Part shown: piece after piece, positions 7,704 to 16,472 of the stretch
Layout: each line of letters opens with the position of its first letter
How positions within the stretch are numbered: the stretch's first letter is position 1
Notes under the pieces: model-generated
The model's input: only the letters and a program-made list of their open reading frames with translations
Told to the model about the DNA's origin: nothing
Databases searched by the model: none
Position numbers and translations under genes: made by a program
Source of the DNA: Segatella copri
GTDB taxonomy: Bacteria > Bacteroidota > Bacteroidia > Bacteroidales > Bacteroidaceae
Direction: 5' to 3'
Assembly (NCBI RefSeq): GCF_015074785.1
Contig: NZ_CP042464.1
Coordinates: forward strand, 558,001 to 622,000
Length of the DNA: 64,000 nt

Positions 7704-10163
7704 TTACTTAGTATTTACCAACTTGAAAATCTGAACGCGGCTGCGGCCGTAAGCTACACAGATATAATCCTTGTAAAGGGTTACATAGTTAGCTGAGTTG
7801 TAGCTCTCCTTGCCATCATAGAATGCACGGCGACGGGCTACAACGTTCTCACCCTTAGCCTTGGTCTTGTCCAATACAACGAGTCCATAACCGCCACATG
7901 CTACGTAAATGTATTTTGAATCTACTGCAACACCGTTTACGCGACCGATAACCTTGTTACTTTCGCCTATAGGAGCATCGAACAATACTGTAGGATTGCC
8001 ATTTGCATCGTAGCGTACAAGTCCGCCGTCACCTTGGCATACGTAAAGGTTTGTACCATCTACAGCGATGGTGTTTTTACCATCAACAACACCCACTTTA
8101 CCTTCTGTGGTATAGCTCTGAGGATTTTCCAGATTGATGTTGTTAAAGATGTTGACAGTACCTGTAGTTGTACCATTTGCCTCCAAACCATAGAGTTTGT
8201 CATTGCCAACAGCTACGAACTTCACGTCATTTGTTGTGAGGTGTGGAGTACGCAGGGTGAATGTAGAGTTGTAAACCTGATAACCCTTGTTTGTTGCCAA
8301 AACGAAGTTGTCTTTATACTTGACTACACTATTGGCATCAATGCCATTGTTTGGATTTGTCTTGTCGATAGGGTAGGTAACAAGCTTGGTGTCGCTCAAC
8401 TGACCATTTGACAGATTGGCATAACCCAAGAAAGCACCTTCCTTGTAAGATGTAGCAGCAACGTAGAAGCGGTTGCCGTCAATCATGCCATAGTTTACAT
8501 CCAATCCTCCCTGAGCTGAAACAGCCTGATCGAGAATAAGGTTCTTACCGTCGATATGAGCAACTTCCAATCCGCCTCCCATATGACTCTTATCATTGCC
8601 CTGGGTGTGGTATGTAACATACAACTTGTCGTTAGCAGCCTGGATAGATGTTGCAGAGAGGGTATTCTCTGTAATTCCAGCTGCAGAAAACAAATCCAGT
8701 TTTGGTTTGTTGCTCAAGTTCTCTGTTGTTGCAGTCAATTCATAACCATATTGCTTGTTATCAGCATCCTTCAACTTAACCAAATCACCAGTGGTAGCCT
8801 TGTCGTAGTCGAGGTATGATGCTGCAATGTCAAGATCCTCTGCTGTAGGAAGCTGGTTCTCGCCATTAAAGCATTTTGTGAACTGGAACAGGAAGGTAGC
8901 ACCTTCTGCAGGAGTATCGAATGCCTGGATGTTTTCTGCACCATCGTTGTGGAACTCGTCTGCCTTAACAATAGCTAAACCGCCAGCTTTTTCCAGGCTG
9001 ATTTGGCCTTTTGCATCGTTATAAGAGATAAGCTTGTTAACATTGATAACACCCTTGTCCGCAATGTTGATCTTGCAGGCACCCTTCAGGATGAGCTGTG
9101 CTTCACCTACCTTAGTTACCTTCTTGTGGGTATCCTTTTCGTTCAAGGTAACATTGATGTAGTTGGCATCAATCTGTGAACCGGCATTCATGGTCAATAT
9201 ATTGGTAACCTTGATTGCGCTGTTGTCGCCAGCCTTCAGATAACCATTTGTGTTGAGGTTCAGATCTGCTGTCTTCAGGAAACCGCCGATTTGCAGGTTA
9301 CCATTGATGTTAACAGTAGTAGCATTCCAAACGTGAGCTGATGCATATACGTTGGCACCTTCCTCAACGTTTACTTCTGTACCACGGATAGAACCGATGA
9401 TACATGCCTTTGAACCAGTCTTGAAGGTGATTTTCTGTGTAGGACTTGTCTTGTCTGCTGTAAGCTGTCCTAAACCGGACTTGAGTTCCTTTGGTTTAAC
9501 TGCGTTGCCATTTTCATCAAGGCCGCTGGTAATACCTCTCCAAGATGAGAATAACTTTCCTTCAATAATGATGTCTGTTGCAGGGTCTTCAGTCTTGACA
9601 TAACCAAGTTCGTTATAGACAGTAACTCCCTGCTTGATCATTGTACCTGTGCCCTTGAAAATCAGGGAACCGCCCTGCTTTACAACGATTGTTGCGTTTT
9701 CGAAAGTATTTGCAGAATATATTAATTTTGCACCTCCATTTACGAAGATAGTTGCATTCTTGATAGTGTTTTTTGAGAAGTCACACTCACCAGCAGATTT
9801 CTTTAAGTAGAAAATTCCATCTTTTAGGTTGTCGTTACCTAAAGCCTGAGTAGCCGTAGCAGGCTGCTTTGGTATCGTGTTCTCTTTGTCTTTGTTTCCC
9901 TCGTTTTCCTCGTAGAGTTCAGTTATGAAATTTGCGTCACTGGCTGCTCTTGTACCAAAGAACTTACGGGCATTAGCTGTTGTGTTCTTGTAGTTGATGA
10001 CGCTAGAAAACAGAGACTCTCCGCTGTTAGTGAGGTCGAGAGTTGTGGCATCTACCTTAGCTGGAGATGAACCTCCTGTAGGATCACTTGTGTTGTCGCT
10101 ACATGATGCGAATACGAATGCCGCCAAACCGATGGCAGCAAGCTTAGAATTGAATAATTTCAT
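7704..10163 (-). CDS. Large surface lipoprotein: beta-helix plus propeller-like repeats (paralog 2)
   Basis: 819 residues with lipobox FASC and the same architecture as its neighbour: a long stretch of short beta strands (about 110-430) and then propeller-like blades ending IYVACGGYGLVVLD and ICVAYGRSRVQIFK. The tandem arrangement points to gene duplication followed by divergence, fastest in the helical part. It is the first gene of the minus-strand operon. The ISL3-type element is inserted 143 bp upstream of its ATG, inside what should be the promoter region, so operon expression may be altered. Confidence 0.65.
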   Translation of the reverse strand: MKLFNSKLAAIGLAAFVFASCSDNTSDPTGGSSPAKVDATTLDLTNSGESLFSSVINYKNTTANARKFFGTRAASDANFITELYEENEGNKDKENTIPKQPATATQALGNDNLKDGIFYLKKSAGECDFSKNTIKNATIFVNGGAKLIYSANTFENATIVVKQGGSLIFKGTGTMIKQGVTVYNELGYVKTEDPATDIIIEGKLFSSWRGITSGLDENGNAVKPKELKSGLGQLTADKTSPTQKITFKTGSKACIIGSIRGTEVNVEEGANVYASAHVWNATTVNINGNLQIGGFLKTADLNLNTNGYLKAGDNSAIKVTNILTMNAGSQIDANYINVTLNEKDTHKKVTKVGEAQLILKGACKINIADKGVINVNKLISYNDAKGQISLEKAGGLAIVKADEFHNDGAENIQAFDTPAEGATFLFQFTKCFNGENQLPTAEDLDIAASYLDYDKATTGDLVKLKDADNKQYGYELTATTENLSNKPKLDLFSAAGITENTLSATSIQAANDKLYVTYHTQGNDKSHMGGGLEVAHIDGKNLILDQAVSAQGGLDVNYGMIDGNRFYVAATSYKEGAFLGYANLSNGQLSDTKLVTYPIDKTNPNNGIDANSVVKYKDNFVLATNKGYQVYNSTFTLRTPHLTTNDVKFVAVGNDKLYGLEANGTTTGTVNIFNNINLENPQSYTTEGKVGVVDGKNTIAVDGTNLYVCQGDGGLVRYDANGNPTVLFDAPIGESNKVIGRVNGVAVDSKYIYVACGGYGLVVLDKTKAKGENVVARRRAFYDGKESYNSANYVTLYKDYICVAYGRSRVQIFKLVNTK

Positions 10164-10302
10164 ATCTATTTTAGTTTAAATTGTACTTTCAGTTTTTGTT
10201 TGATTCCATTTACTTATATTTTTGTCCTCAAGCTCGTTGCTTTTTTAGGGTGGTTTGACTATCATCATCTCGCATACACTCACAAGTGGCTCTTAGACGC
10301 TG

Positions 10303-10310
10303 CAAATTTA
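10303..10310 (-). promoter_or_regulatory. Candidate -7 box of the lipoprotein/exopolysaccharide operon, abutting the IS
   Basis: Read on the minus strand the bases are TAAATTTG, a match to the Bacteroidetes TAnnTTTG -7 box, about 140 nt before the first ATG. The 8-bp target duplication of the IS overlaps it, so the box survives the insertion but everything farther upstream than about 3 bp is replaced by IS sequence. No clear -33 TTTG is seen at the right spacing either in the IS end or in the reconstructed empty site, so this is tentative. Confidence 0.3.
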
Positions 10311-10343
10311 ATGGGCTCTTCGCAAATTTTGGTGCACATAGTG

Positions 10344-12092
10344 CTAAAGCTTAAGCGCAACCTTTTTCTCCAACAAGGTGATGGAGGCTCGTCCTGCCAT
10401 AATTCGTTTTACTGTTTTTATCTTGCATACCGTTCCTTCAAGAATTCCATTGTTCCATTTGCTGGTAATGGAATTCTTGATGGCCTGGTAGTCGTCAAGC
10501 AAACCCATGGCAAACTTTTCTATTCCATCCACCCCACATCCAATGGCCATATTTATCCATTTGTATAGTCCCATTTTGTTCTCTCCACTCAATATCCCTT
10601 GAAATGTGGAGACAAAGTATTTCAAATCATACATGTTTTTTTGTTGCATGAAAATCTTGACAGATTCCGTCTTTGGTCTTGAATTAAAGTGTACAATTGC
10701 GTTCCAAAGATCATGCTCTTCCATTCGTATGCTTTCTTTTGATAGAAATTTCCTCATTCTTTCTTTGTACTCCCCATATTCATTTTTCCATTTCTCCCTC
10801 AGAATGGACAGCAACATTTTCATTGCATACTTTTTCCCCGAACCATGAACGCCCTTGACCACACCTGAGTATTCCAAAGTCTTTTTCTCTAAGATTCTAT
10901 CTGATATGTACTTCACATTTTTATATACCCATAGTTGGCTAGGGTTGAGAAAACTCTCATAAGTTGCATCTAGCAGTTTCTTAATCTCGCAACTGCTATA
11001 GCCTGTTTTGTCATGGATATCCTTTATAGAGAGCTCTTGATTTACATGCATTTGAAGACACAACTTCCGCTTAGCCAATGTTTTAGCTTTTTCCACGTCT
11101 TTACTCATTGAGTCCAAAGATGCATAAATACCTTGTAGCACCCAGGATTGATCTAAGACTGGAGGTTTGGGACCAATTTCACTTTTGTCCAACAAACGTT
11201 TTCTTTCATGCAAGAAGCGGCTTTGGACTTGTGGGAAAAGTGCTTTCGTCAAATTTTCCATAATATGGAATTTGTCTGCGACAACAGTTGCTGCAGGAAG
11301 AGCCTTCTTTATAGCCTTGATGTAACACTTGCCCCTATCGCGAGTGATGGTGGACACATGATGATAGAGGCTCAGGACTTCAGCGACCTTTTCGGAGTCT
11401 CTAGAATCAATCAATTCCAACACTTGACCAGTGTCATGATTGACGATGGCACTACCATACGAATAGCCTTTCCTTTTAGCAAAATCGTCTATACCAATGT
11501 TGGTTGCCGTCCTATCTGAAGCTAGTTTTATATTCTTGAGATGATTGATACATGTGTTGGGGCAGCAATGTATTCCCATATCCGACAATATTCTGGAAGC
11601 TGAGACTGATGACATCTGTAAGTGCACTTGGTTCATTAGTCTTGTACAGTCAATGGAAAATCTAGCATACTTGTTGAGCCAATCGGGCTGTTGCTCTGTA
11701 AAGAAATGACCATCGGCCTTACAGTGAAATTTACGCATATACAAAATCAGTGTAAAACGTTTTCCACCGAGCGGAGGCATGGTTACTTTCCTTTTTTGCC
11801 AGCCACGGGTATGATGTGTCTCGATATGGCAACGATCACAGCAAGCGCAAGTAGACTTGCTTTTTAGCGTCAGTGCCACTTCATCCTCTGTGATGGTATA
11901 GTTGATTATAACGAAATTAGCAAAGTGGGGGATGAGGAAAGCAACGAGGTTTTCTCCCACTTCAAAAGCATTTAATTTTAAATCCGTTTGGTTGTTTCCT
12001 AAATTTTCTGTACCTTTGCAAATGTTAGCGATTGTCTCCATTGTAAGTCTTATTTTTTGAACACTAATAAACTTACATTTTTTGTCGGACAA
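10344..12092 (-). CDS. ISL3-family DDE transposase
   Basis: 582 residues from the first ATG. The N-terminal zinc-finger-like region (CACCDRC about 82-88, then H-x-C contexts) matches the zf-ISL3 helix-turn-helix block. The DDE core shows IDDFAKRKG (first Asp), VADKFHIMENL (second Asp) and GILEGTVCKIKTVKR (Glu), the hallmark of ISL3 transposases. The more likely start is ATG at 12041 (METIANICKG), because the upstream ATG at 12092 lies inside a strong inverted repeat; that form has 565 residues. The gene ends 3 bp inside the left inverted repeat. Confidence 0.93.
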   Translation of the reverse strand: MSDKKCKFISVQKIRLTMETIANICKGTENLGNNQTDLKLNAFEVGENLVAFLIPHFANFVIINYTITEDEVALTLKSKSTCACCDRCHIETHHTRGWQKRKVTMPPLGGKRFTLILYMRKFHCKADGHFFTEQQPDWLNKYARFSIDCTRLMNQVHLQMSSVSASRILSDMGIHCCPNTCINHLKNIKLASDRTATNIGIDDFAKRKGYSYGSAIVNHDTGQVLELIDSRDSEKVAEVLSLYHHVSTITRDRGKCYIKAIKKALPAATVVADKFHIMENLTKALFPQVQSRFLHERKRLLDKSEIGPKPPVLDQSWVLQGIYASLDSMSKDVEKAKTLAKRKLCLQMHVNQELSIKDIHDKTGYSSCEIKKLLDATYESFLNPSQLWVYKNVKYISDRILEKKTLEYSGVVKGVHGSGKKYAMKMLLSILREKWKNEYGEYKERMRKFLSKESIRMEEHDLWNAIVHFNSRPKTESVKIFMQQKNMYDLKYFVSTFQGILSGENKMGLYKWINMAIGCGVDGIEKFAMGLLDDYQAIKNSITSKWNNGILEGTVCKIKTVKRIMAGRASITLLEKKVALKL

Positions 12093-12104
12093 TCGCTAAC
12101 ATTT
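12020..12104 (-). promoter_or_regulatory. Long stem-loop over the transposase start (read-through protection hairpin)
   Basis: A 16-bp perfect inverted repeat (gacaatcgctaacatt at 12088-12103 and its complement at 12020-12035) plus a nested 7-8-bp pair (acttaca/tgtaagt) enclose the ATG at 12041. On RNA this would be a long hairpin covering the translation start. IS10 and IS50 use hairpins of this kind to block transposase translation on transcripts entering from outside; the same role is inferred here. Confidence 0.55.
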
Positions 12105-12335
12105 TATGTAAAACTTTCTTAAAGAATTCTGCAGTTGGGCATTATGTGCACCAAAATTTGCGAAGAGCCATTTAATGAAATTATTTCATAAGTAGTAGTT
12201 TTCTAAGGTTAAATAAACTTAATTCGCTACTTTTTGTTCTGATACTCATTAGGTTGGTTTGTTGTGGGCAATAACGAATAGGCTCTTCCGCTTGTCAAAC
12301 GATAACTATTTCTGAACTCATTAACCCGAAAATTA

Positions 12336-12410
12336 CTCCGAAAGATAGCAGAATATCTCCGAAGAATACGAAAATATCTCCGAAAGATAGCAGAATATCT
12401 CCGAAGAATA
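12336..12410. repeat. Direct repeat: two identical 33-bp copies, 42-bp period
   Basis: Copies at 12336-12368 and 12378-12410 are identical and begin ctccgaaagatagcagaata. Each also contains two half-units (ctccgaaa/ctccgaag), so the region is built from a ~21-bp subunit. Function unknown. Confidence 0.8.
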
Positions 12411-12456
12411 AACCAGGAAAACAAATGTTGGGAATACGATGATGGATATGTGTTGT

Positions 12457-12665
12457 GGTGAAGGGTGAAGGGTATATTTTAAATCTTATATATATATTCT
12501 TTTTTTAGGATTTTTGGAAAAACCGGAAAGTCAGAAAAATGAAAAAACTGATTTTTTCCCTTGCCGCGCGTATATATAAAAAAGAGTTTTCAAACCTTCA
12601 CCCTTCACCTTTTTATTTAACGTTTTATGTGTCAAATAGTTACGGGTGAAGGGTGGTGAAGGGTG
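12457..12665. repeat. Heptamer clusters (GTGAAGG) in both orientations
   Basis: GGTGAAGGGTGAAGGGT at 12457-12473, the complementary ccttcacccttcacc at 12595-12609, and a second forward cluster at 12644-12665. The opposed clusters could pair over a ~120-nt loop. The seven-base period recalls the TTGAATG arrays elsewhere in this window, but the unit differs and no shared core is present. Confidence 0.6.
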
Positions 12666-13220
12666 TTTTTCGCTTTTTATAAACATATTTTAAGAATTTG
12701 GTCCGTTTTTACATATTTTAAGCGTTTGTTTTTGGTTCCGAAAGAGGTGCCATTTTTTTAGGGTTCCATTTTTTCTCTTTTCTTACCGCTGAAATCTTTG
12801 AAAAGCAAGTGGGGTAGGGGATTACGTGTTATGTTGTGTTAAACAATTATCAGATAAAAGAAGTTAACGATACCGAAAAAGAACTGATTTTTAAACAAAT
12901 ATTAACGCAGAAAATTTGAAGTTTCGCATATTAGATTGAACTTTCGTATCTGGGGAAGTTAAGGGAAGTTAAAGAAGTTATCACTCTCTACGGTCGTTCA
13001 GTAAACCAGGAAAACAATACTATTTCAGTGACTAACGAAGGCTATTTCAGTAAGAACAGGAGACTGTTCCAGTGAGAATAGCTTTCTGTTGCACTTTTTT
13101 TTCTGCATTTTTTCTTTTTTCCTGCAACCTTTATGTATCTTCTTACGTCTAACCATCAGATTTCCGAAACAAAAAGGTATTCGGTATATCACGTATTTAG
13201 AAACATAAAATAGAAATGAT

Positions 13221-14087
13221 ATGAAGAAATTATGTATTTGGGCGGTGGCTGCCGCTTTATTCTTAGCCCCAATGGGCTTGAGTTCTTGCAGTATGGGATC
13301 TTCTGCCAGTGAAATGAAGGGAAGTCTCAACTTTACGCAGGATGATTTGACCGAGAAGCCTTTCAAGGCTATCGACGTGGATGTGATTGCCAGCGTTTAT
13401 TATACCCAGAACAATGGCGATGAATGCAGTGTTCGATTGGATTACTCTGCCATCAAGGATGCTGAGTTCGCACAGAAACTCAAGGAGAAACTCAAGGTGG
13501 TTTATCGTGACGGCGAGGTGAAGATCGGACTCAACGGAAAGCTCAAAGTGCCTGCCGCGTGTAACTCTGAAAAGAATAGACTCAAGATTTATATCACCAG
13601 CCCCGACCTGGTGAAGATTGCACAGGAAGGCGTGGGCTCATTCTATACCAAGAGCATCAATAGCGACCGCCTGAAAATCGATAACGAGGGTGTAGGCTCT
13701 GTCAAGATTGGGAAGGTTCTTGCCAACAAACTGGAGATAACCAACGAGGGGGTTGGCTCGGTAAATATCGATGATGTGGCTGGAGATGATATGAACATTG
13801 ATAACGAAGGCGTAGGCTCGGTGAAAATCTCTAAGATTGAGATGGGAAGTGTGAAACTGGATAACGAGGGCGTAGGCTCGGTTAATCTGGGAATGTTTAA
13901 GGGTGGCAACCTGATTATCAAGAACGAGGGCGTGGGCAGTGTGAAAGCCAAGGTTGACTGCCAGAGTGTAAACGCTACTTCTGAAGGTGTTGGAGGGGTT
14001 GACTTGAGCGGCGTAACCCGTCAGTACAATAAGAAAAAAGGCGGAATCGGAGGGATTTCTGATGGTGGATTGACGGTAAGAAAGTAA
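13221..14087 (+). CDS. Lipoprotein with DUF2807 (adhesin head GIN-like) repeats
   Basis: 288 residues with a signal peptide and Cys lipobox (LSSC about 20-23). The C-terminal half is a run of ~20-residue units, each with the motif NEGVGSV or close variants (about eight, residues 135-265), predicted to form a right-handed beta solenoid. This is typical of DUF2807 proteins of Bacteroidetes, which are exported and of unknown ligand. The ATG at 13221 is preceded by an A-rich leader and no other start fits the signal peptide. It stands alone with a terminator behind it. Confidence 0.8.
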   Translation: MKKLCIWAVAAALFLAPMGLSSCSMGSSASEMKGSLNFTQDDLTEKPFKAIDVDVIASVYYTQNNGDECSVRLDYSAIKDAEFAQKLKEKLKVVYRDGEVKIGLNGKLKVPAACNSEKNRLKIYITSPDLVKIAQEGVGSFYTKSINSDRLKIDNEGVGSVKIGKVLANKLEITNEGVGSVNIDDVAGDDMNIDNEGVGSVKISKIEMGSVKLDNEGVGSVNLGMFKGGNLIIKNEGVGSVKAKVDCQSVNATSEGVGGVDLSGVTRQYNKKKGGIGGISDGGLTVRK

Positions 14088-14131
14088 CGTAAGTTGTTGG
14101 AAAACAGAAAATAAAGTGGTTAAGAATTAGT

Positions 14132-14170
14132 GCGGAAAATTTTTAAAATGAATTTTTGAAAATTTTCCGC
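14132..14170. terminator. Bidirectional stem-loop between convergent genes
   Basis: Stem gcggaaaatttt / aaaattttccgc with a ~15-nt loop, flanked by A and T tracts, between the convergent DUF2807 and DUF5020 genes. It can serve both strands. Confidence 0.7.
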
Positions 14171-14188
14171 AGCTAAGAAAGTTCGTAA

Positions 14189-14968
14189 TTAGAAGTCCCA
14201 CTTTACACCGAGGCAAGGGCGAACCATCCAGCCGGCATTGCTGCCGAAGTTGTGGCTGATTTCTACCTCGCTACCTACGCTCAGGTTCTCGCAGCCGAAG
14301 TGCTGACCTACGTTGTACCAGAGCTGTGGCTCAGTAGTGAAGACGGTGTGCTCAGCTTTGTAATCGATGTTGCCATCCTTGTCGAGCTTCGGGTCGCCAT
14401 CCTTATCCAGGAAAGAACTGTGGTCCTCCCACCAGAAATCTGCGAAACCGCTAAAGTTCAATCCCTTTAATCCAAAGATGTCTTTGCATCCCCAAACAGC
14501 AGTCAACTGCATTGGTACGTTCTGGTCGGTCTTGCGGATAGTCTTGTAGAGTGCCTGGAGTGTCAAGGTGTTCTTGAAACTCTTGTCGTGCATGAAATAT
14601 TCCACACCGAAGAGCCAGGCATTGTTGATAGGGTATTTCTTGGTAATACCACCATTATACTCTACGTGGAGGCTCCAGTTCTTCATTGGGCTGTTCTGCC
14701 AGAAGTTCAATGCACGTGAAATCTCTGTATAGGTACCACCCTGTGCCACGTTTGGACTGCTGGTGTCCATTTTGTCGTAATTGAAGTCGTGGTCTACAAA
14801 GAAATAGGTGTTACCCCATTTGTCCTGCTTGAACATTTCGAGTGTGAGGGTAACAAACTTGCGGTCACTGCCGAAGTCGTAGAAAACTTGGGCGTTGGTC
14901 TGTGCTAAAGTTTTGCTCGCAGGGAGCAACGCAAGTGCCATGAGCAGTAGGCTTTTCATCTTTTTCAT
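14189..14968 (-). CDS. DUF5020 outer-membrane beta-barrel protein (Tsx-like)
   Basis: 259 residues with a Sec signal peptide (cut near ...KTLA-Q). The remainder consists of alternating amphipathic strands rich in W/F/Y and ends in Phe (LGVKWDF), the usual outer-membrane barrel C-terminus. The sequence resembles DUF5020, a Bacteroidetes family distantly related to the nucleoside channel Tsx. The substrate is unknown. It lies downstream of glyA on the same strand direction but is separated from it by 91 bp and the glyA terminator. Confidence 0.75.
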   Translation of the reverse strand: MKKMKSLLLMALALLPASKTLAQTNAQVFYDFGSDRKFVTLTLEMFKQDKWGNTYFFVDHDFNYDKMDTSSPNVAQGGTYTEISRALNFWQNSPMKNWSLHVEYNGGITKKYPINNAWLFGVEYFMHDKSFKNTLTLQALYKTIRKTDQNVPMQLTAVWGCKDIFGLKGLNFSGFADFWWEDHSSFLDKDGDPKLDKDGNIDYKAEHTVFTTEPQLWYNVGQHFGCENLSVGSEVEISHNFGSNAGWMVRPCLGVKWDF

Positions 14969-15009
14969 AATTTTTTTTCTTTTCTTTATTATTTATTAAA
15001 TGAAACAAA

Positions 15010-15036
15010 AAACTGCGGACGGAAGGCCCGCAGTTT
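15010..15036 (-). terminator. glyA terminator
   Basis: Stem aaactgcgg/ccgcagttt with a short GC-rich loop; on the minus strand it is followed by TTTTTG. It lies 24 bp beyond the glyA stop. Confidence 0.8.
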
Positions 15037-15059
15037 GTAATTATATTTATCCGTAACGA

Positions 15060-16340
15060 TTAGTATGCAAAGAGAGGATAATCCTTCATTGTCGCATTCA
15101 CCTTTTCGCGAACGCGGGCAATGACCTTCTCGTCCTCAGGAGCATTCAGAACCTCCTCGATGAGTTCGGCAATGAGATGCATCATGTCTTCCTTGGCACC
15201 ACGTGTGGTCATGGCTGCTGTACCCAGGCGGATACCTGATGTCTGGAAGGCAGAACGGCTGTCGAATGGAACCATGTTCTTGTTGACTGTGATGTCGGCT
15301 GCAACCAGCGCATTCTCAGCGACTTTACCCGTAAGATCTGGATATTTACTTCGGAGGTCTACGAGCATAGAATGGTTGTCTGTACCACCGCTCACGATAC
15401 CGAATCCGCGACCGATGAGGTCATCTGCGAGTACGGCTGCATTCTTCTTTACCTGAGTAGCATACTCCTTCCATGAAGGCTGCAGATTCTCATTGAAGGC
15501 TACTGCCTTGGCAGCGATGACGTGCTCCAGCGGACCACCCTGCTGACCTGGGAATACGGCAGAATTCAAGAGCATGCTCATCTTCTTAACCTCGCCCTTC
15601 TTGGTAGTCAAACCCCATGGATTGTCAAAATCTTTGCCCATCAGAATGATACCGCCACGAGGACCACGGAGGGTCTTGTGAGTAGTAGAAGTAACGATGT
15701 GTGCATACTTCAATGGGTTGTCGAGCAGACCGGCTGCAATCAGACCTGCAGGGTGAGCCATATCGATCATGAGGAGTGCGCCTACCTCATCGGCAATCTT
15801 GCGCATGCGGGCATAATCCCACTCGCGGCTATAAGCGCTACCACCACCGATAATCAGTTTTGGTTTGTGCTCAAGAGCCAGTTTCTCCATCTCGTCGTAG
15901 TCTACACGGCCTGTTTCCTTGTTCAGGTTGTAACCGATAGGGTTGTAGAGAATACCGGATGTATTGACGTGGCTACCATGAGAGAGGTGGCCGCCGTGGT
16001 CGAGGTTCAAGCCCATGAAGGTATCACCTGGCTTCAATACGGCAAGCAGAACAGCAGCGTTAGCCTGAGCACCAGAGTGAGGCTGTACGTTGGCATACTC
16101 AGCACCGAACACCTTCTTTACACGCTCGATGGCGAGGTTCTCTACGATGTCAACTACCTGGCATCCGCCATAATAACGCTTGCCTGGCAGACCCTCGGCA
16201 TACTTGTTAGTAAGGTAAGAACCCATAGCGTTCATCACCTCGTCACTCACGAAATTCTCAGAAGCGATAAGCTCCATACCCTTCAGCTGGCGCTGATGTT
16301 CTCTTTCGATTAAGTCGAAAATCTCTTGATCTTTTACCAT
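15060..16340 (-). CDS. glyA: Serine hydroxymethyltransferase
   Basis: 426 residues, the normal family length. The PLP-binding lysine lies in [13 protein letters not shown] (about residue 224) and the substrate/folate region includes [16 protein letters not shown] near the N-terminus. It interconverts serine and glycine with tetrahydrofolate, supplying one-carbon units. A candidate -7 box (TATTTTTG, minus strand, 16390-16383) lies 43 bp upstream, so it appears to be transcribed by itself. No unusual changes were seen. Confidence 0.97.
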   Translation of the reverse strand: MVKDQEIFDLIEREHQRQLKGMELIASENFVSDEVMNAMGSYLTNKYAEGLPGKRYYGGCQVVDIVENLAIERVKKVFGAEYANVQPHSGAQANAAVLLAVLKPGDTFMGLNLDHGGHLSHGSHVNTSGILYNPIGYNLNKETGRVDYDEMEKLALEHKPKLIIGGGSAYSREWDYARMRKIADEVGALLMIDMAHPAGLIAAGLLDNPLKYAHIVTSTTHKTLRGPRGGIILMGKDFDNPWGLTTKKGEVKKMSMLLNSAVFPGQQGGPLEHVIAAKAVAFNENLQPSWKEYATQVKKNAAVLADDLIGRGFGIVSGGTDNHSMLVDLRSKYPDLTGKVAENALVAADITVNKNMVPFDSRSAFQTSGIRLGTAAMTTRGAKEDMMHLIAELIEEVLNAPEDEKVIARVREKVNATMKDYPLFAY

Positions 16341-16382
16341 TTCCCTTTACTTTTTATGGTTGATGTTTAATGAAATCGGGTG

Positions 16383-16390
16383 CAAAAATA
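16383..16390 (-). promoter_or_regulatory. glyA -7 promoter box
   Basis: Minus strand reads TATTTTTG, matching TAnnTTTG, 43 nt before the glyA ATG. It directly follows the inverted repeat at 16391-16442. Confidence 0.55.
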
Positions 16391-16442
16391 AGCAATATCT
16401 CTCAAACTACCAAATAAATCGTAACATTTTGAGTGATATTGC
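16391..16442 (-). terminator. Stem-loop between pyrI and glyA
   Basis: An 18-bp inverted repeat with one mismatch (aagcaatatc... / ...gatattgctt). On the minus strand it is followed by ATTTTTG, so it can end the pyrBI transcript. The same bases form the glyA -7 region, so terminator and promoter are fused. Confidence 0.6.
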
Positions 16443-16472
16443 TTACTTTTTGTTATAAACTACCTGTTTTTA

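Larger units (their letters stand above)
10314..12169 (-). mobile_element. Complete ISL3-family insertion sequence, 1856 bp, with 8-bp target duplication
   Basis: Perfect 27-bp terminal inverted repeats lie at 10314-10340 (starting ggctcttcgcaaattttggt) and 12143-12169. The repeats extend with one mismatch for a few more bases. Both flanks carry atttaatg (10306-10313 and 12170-12177), the 8-bp duplication expected of ISL3 elements. A single transposase gene fills the element. The intact duplication and perfect ends indicate a fairly recent, probably active copy. The restored target reads tgcaaatttaatgaaatt. Confidence 0.95.
12178..13220. other. Gene-poor interval of about 1 kb with short repeats
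   Basis: No convincing gene. The one open frame (12227-12424, minus) is an artefact of a 42-bp direct repeat. The interval holds that repeat, three GTGAAGG-type clusters, and a small cluster of GGGAAGTTAA/AGAAGTTA units at about 12953-12983 that could be protein-binding sites for the DUF2807 lipoprotein promoter. AT-rich sequence makes promoter boxes ambiguous. Confidence 0.5.

Noticed and set aside
12227..12424. 65-codon minus-strand frame with RRYSAIF repeats
   Set aside because: The frame is produced by a 42-bp DNA repeat and shows no start context or recognised family.
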